59,665 nt of DNA from Caulobacter sp. UNC279MFTsu5.1 (GTDB lineage Bacteria > Pseudomonadota > Alphaproteobacteria > Caulobacterales > Caulobacteraceae). The stretch spans positions 1 to 59,665 of the forward strand of contig NZ_FORN01000038.1 in assembly GCF_900114015.1 (NCBI RefSeq), read 5' to 3'. How positions within the stretch are numbered: the stretch's first letter is position 1; each line of letters opens with the position of its first letter. The translations under genes and the position numbers were made by a program. Under the pieces are notes generated by a model, which had not been told where the DNA came from, ran no database searches, and worked only from the letters and a program-made list of their open reading frames with translations. Positions 59,319 through 59,665 of the stretch are shown here, piece by piece.

Positions 59319-59665
59319 ATGGTTTCCTCCGCCGCCTTCCAACCAAAGCTTCGTTCGCGCGCCTGGTTTGACAATCCCGACAACGCGGACATGACGGCGC
59401 TGTATCTGGAGCGCTACCTGAACTTTGGGCTGTCGCTGGAGGAGCTGCAGTCGGGCAAGCCGATCATCGGCATCGCCCAGACCGGCAGCGACCTGTCGCC
59501 GTGCAACCGCCACCACCTGGTGCTGGCCGAGCGGATCCGCGAAGGCATCCGCACGGCCGGCGGCATCGCCCTGGAGTTCCCGGTCCACCCGATCCAGGAG
59601 ACCGGCAAGCGGCCGACCGCGGGCCTGGACCGCAACCTGTCCTACCTGGGCCTGGTGGAGACCCT
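59319..59665 (+). CDS. IlvD/Edd-family sugar-acid dehydratase, N-terminal part (runs off right edge)
   Basis: The first 115 residues are seen. They match xylonate/arabonate dehydratases closely: [39 protein letters not shown] (first cluster Cys) and [18 protein letters not shown]. In Caulobacter, XylD of this type dehydrates D-xylonate in the oxidative (Weimberg) pathway; close relatives act on L-arabonate. It probably processes the pentose freed by the enzymes upstream. The ATG at 59319 is used. The gene continues past the window. Confidence 0.88.
   Translation, partial: MVSSAAFQPKLRSRAWFDNPDNADMTALYLERYLNFGLSLEELQSGKPIIGIAQTGSDLSPCNRHHLVLAERIREGIRTAGGIALEFPVHPIQETGKRPTAGLDRNLSYLGLVET

Overview
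The window is high-GC DNA with dense, mostly overlapping genes and reads as the chromosome of a Caulobacter-like alphaproteobacterium. Pointers are the arginine succinyltransferase set, a TonB receptor/SapC/cupin/flavin-halogenase cluster, a xylonate/arabonate-type dehydratase, FixK-type boxes, and an operator word that, from memory, equals the one in the Caulobacter xylose promoter. This taxonomic reading is inference; no rRNA or species marker is present.

Layout. 1-346: right end of an IS481-type element that stops in a CTAG target shared with the next gene's stop codon. 343-1521: DUF418 membrane protein with a perfect LacI-type palindrome just upstream. 1584-5110 (minus): ATP-grasp, alpha-E and transglutaminase genes, a conserved trio of unproven function. 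5321-11304: tamA and tamB (outer-membrane assembly). 11512-17081: arginine catabolism operon (M20 hydrolase, astA, astD, astB, GNAT). 17078-20487: LytTR regulator divergent from an acyltransferase, then phhA and hspQ. 20648-27983: housekeeping block (ppx/gppA, rlmE, a VapBC-type toxin-antitoxin pair, guaB, MAPEG protein, rRNA methyltransferase, guaA).

28000-42900 looks accessory. It starts just behind guaA with a perfect 20-bp inverted repeat and gene-poor DNA. It then holds hsp20, a CnrYXH-like anti-sigma/metal sensor/ECF sigma trio, copAB on the plus strand, and copC, copD, a YHS-type copper P-type ATPase and a DUF2933 protein on the minus strand. An OmpR-type two-component pair, two secreted proteins and a decayed Rhs fragment follow. 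FNR/FixK-like boxes precede hsp20 and the DUF2933/ATPase genes, so copper handling here may be tied to low oxygen.

42885-59665 is a polysaccharide-utilisation locus, most likely for arabinoxylan. A TonB receptor is followed by a hairpin terminator and then an overlapping run of halogenase, beta-helix protein, GH3 enzyme and esterase. SapC and a JmjC/cupin protein diverge from the receptor. A GH51 arabinofuranosidase diverges from a feruloyl-esterase-like enzyme. A decayed NPCBM-domain gene and the start of an IlvD/Edd sugar-acid dehydratase end the window. The same 13-base LacI-type operator lies in both divergent promoter regions, and a near-identical palindrome sits upstream of the DUF418 gene, which suggests one pentose-responsive regulon. 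The most interesting system is the flavin-dependent halogenase built into this glycan operon, behind an intrinsic terminator and translationally coupled to a beta-helix carbohydrate protein.
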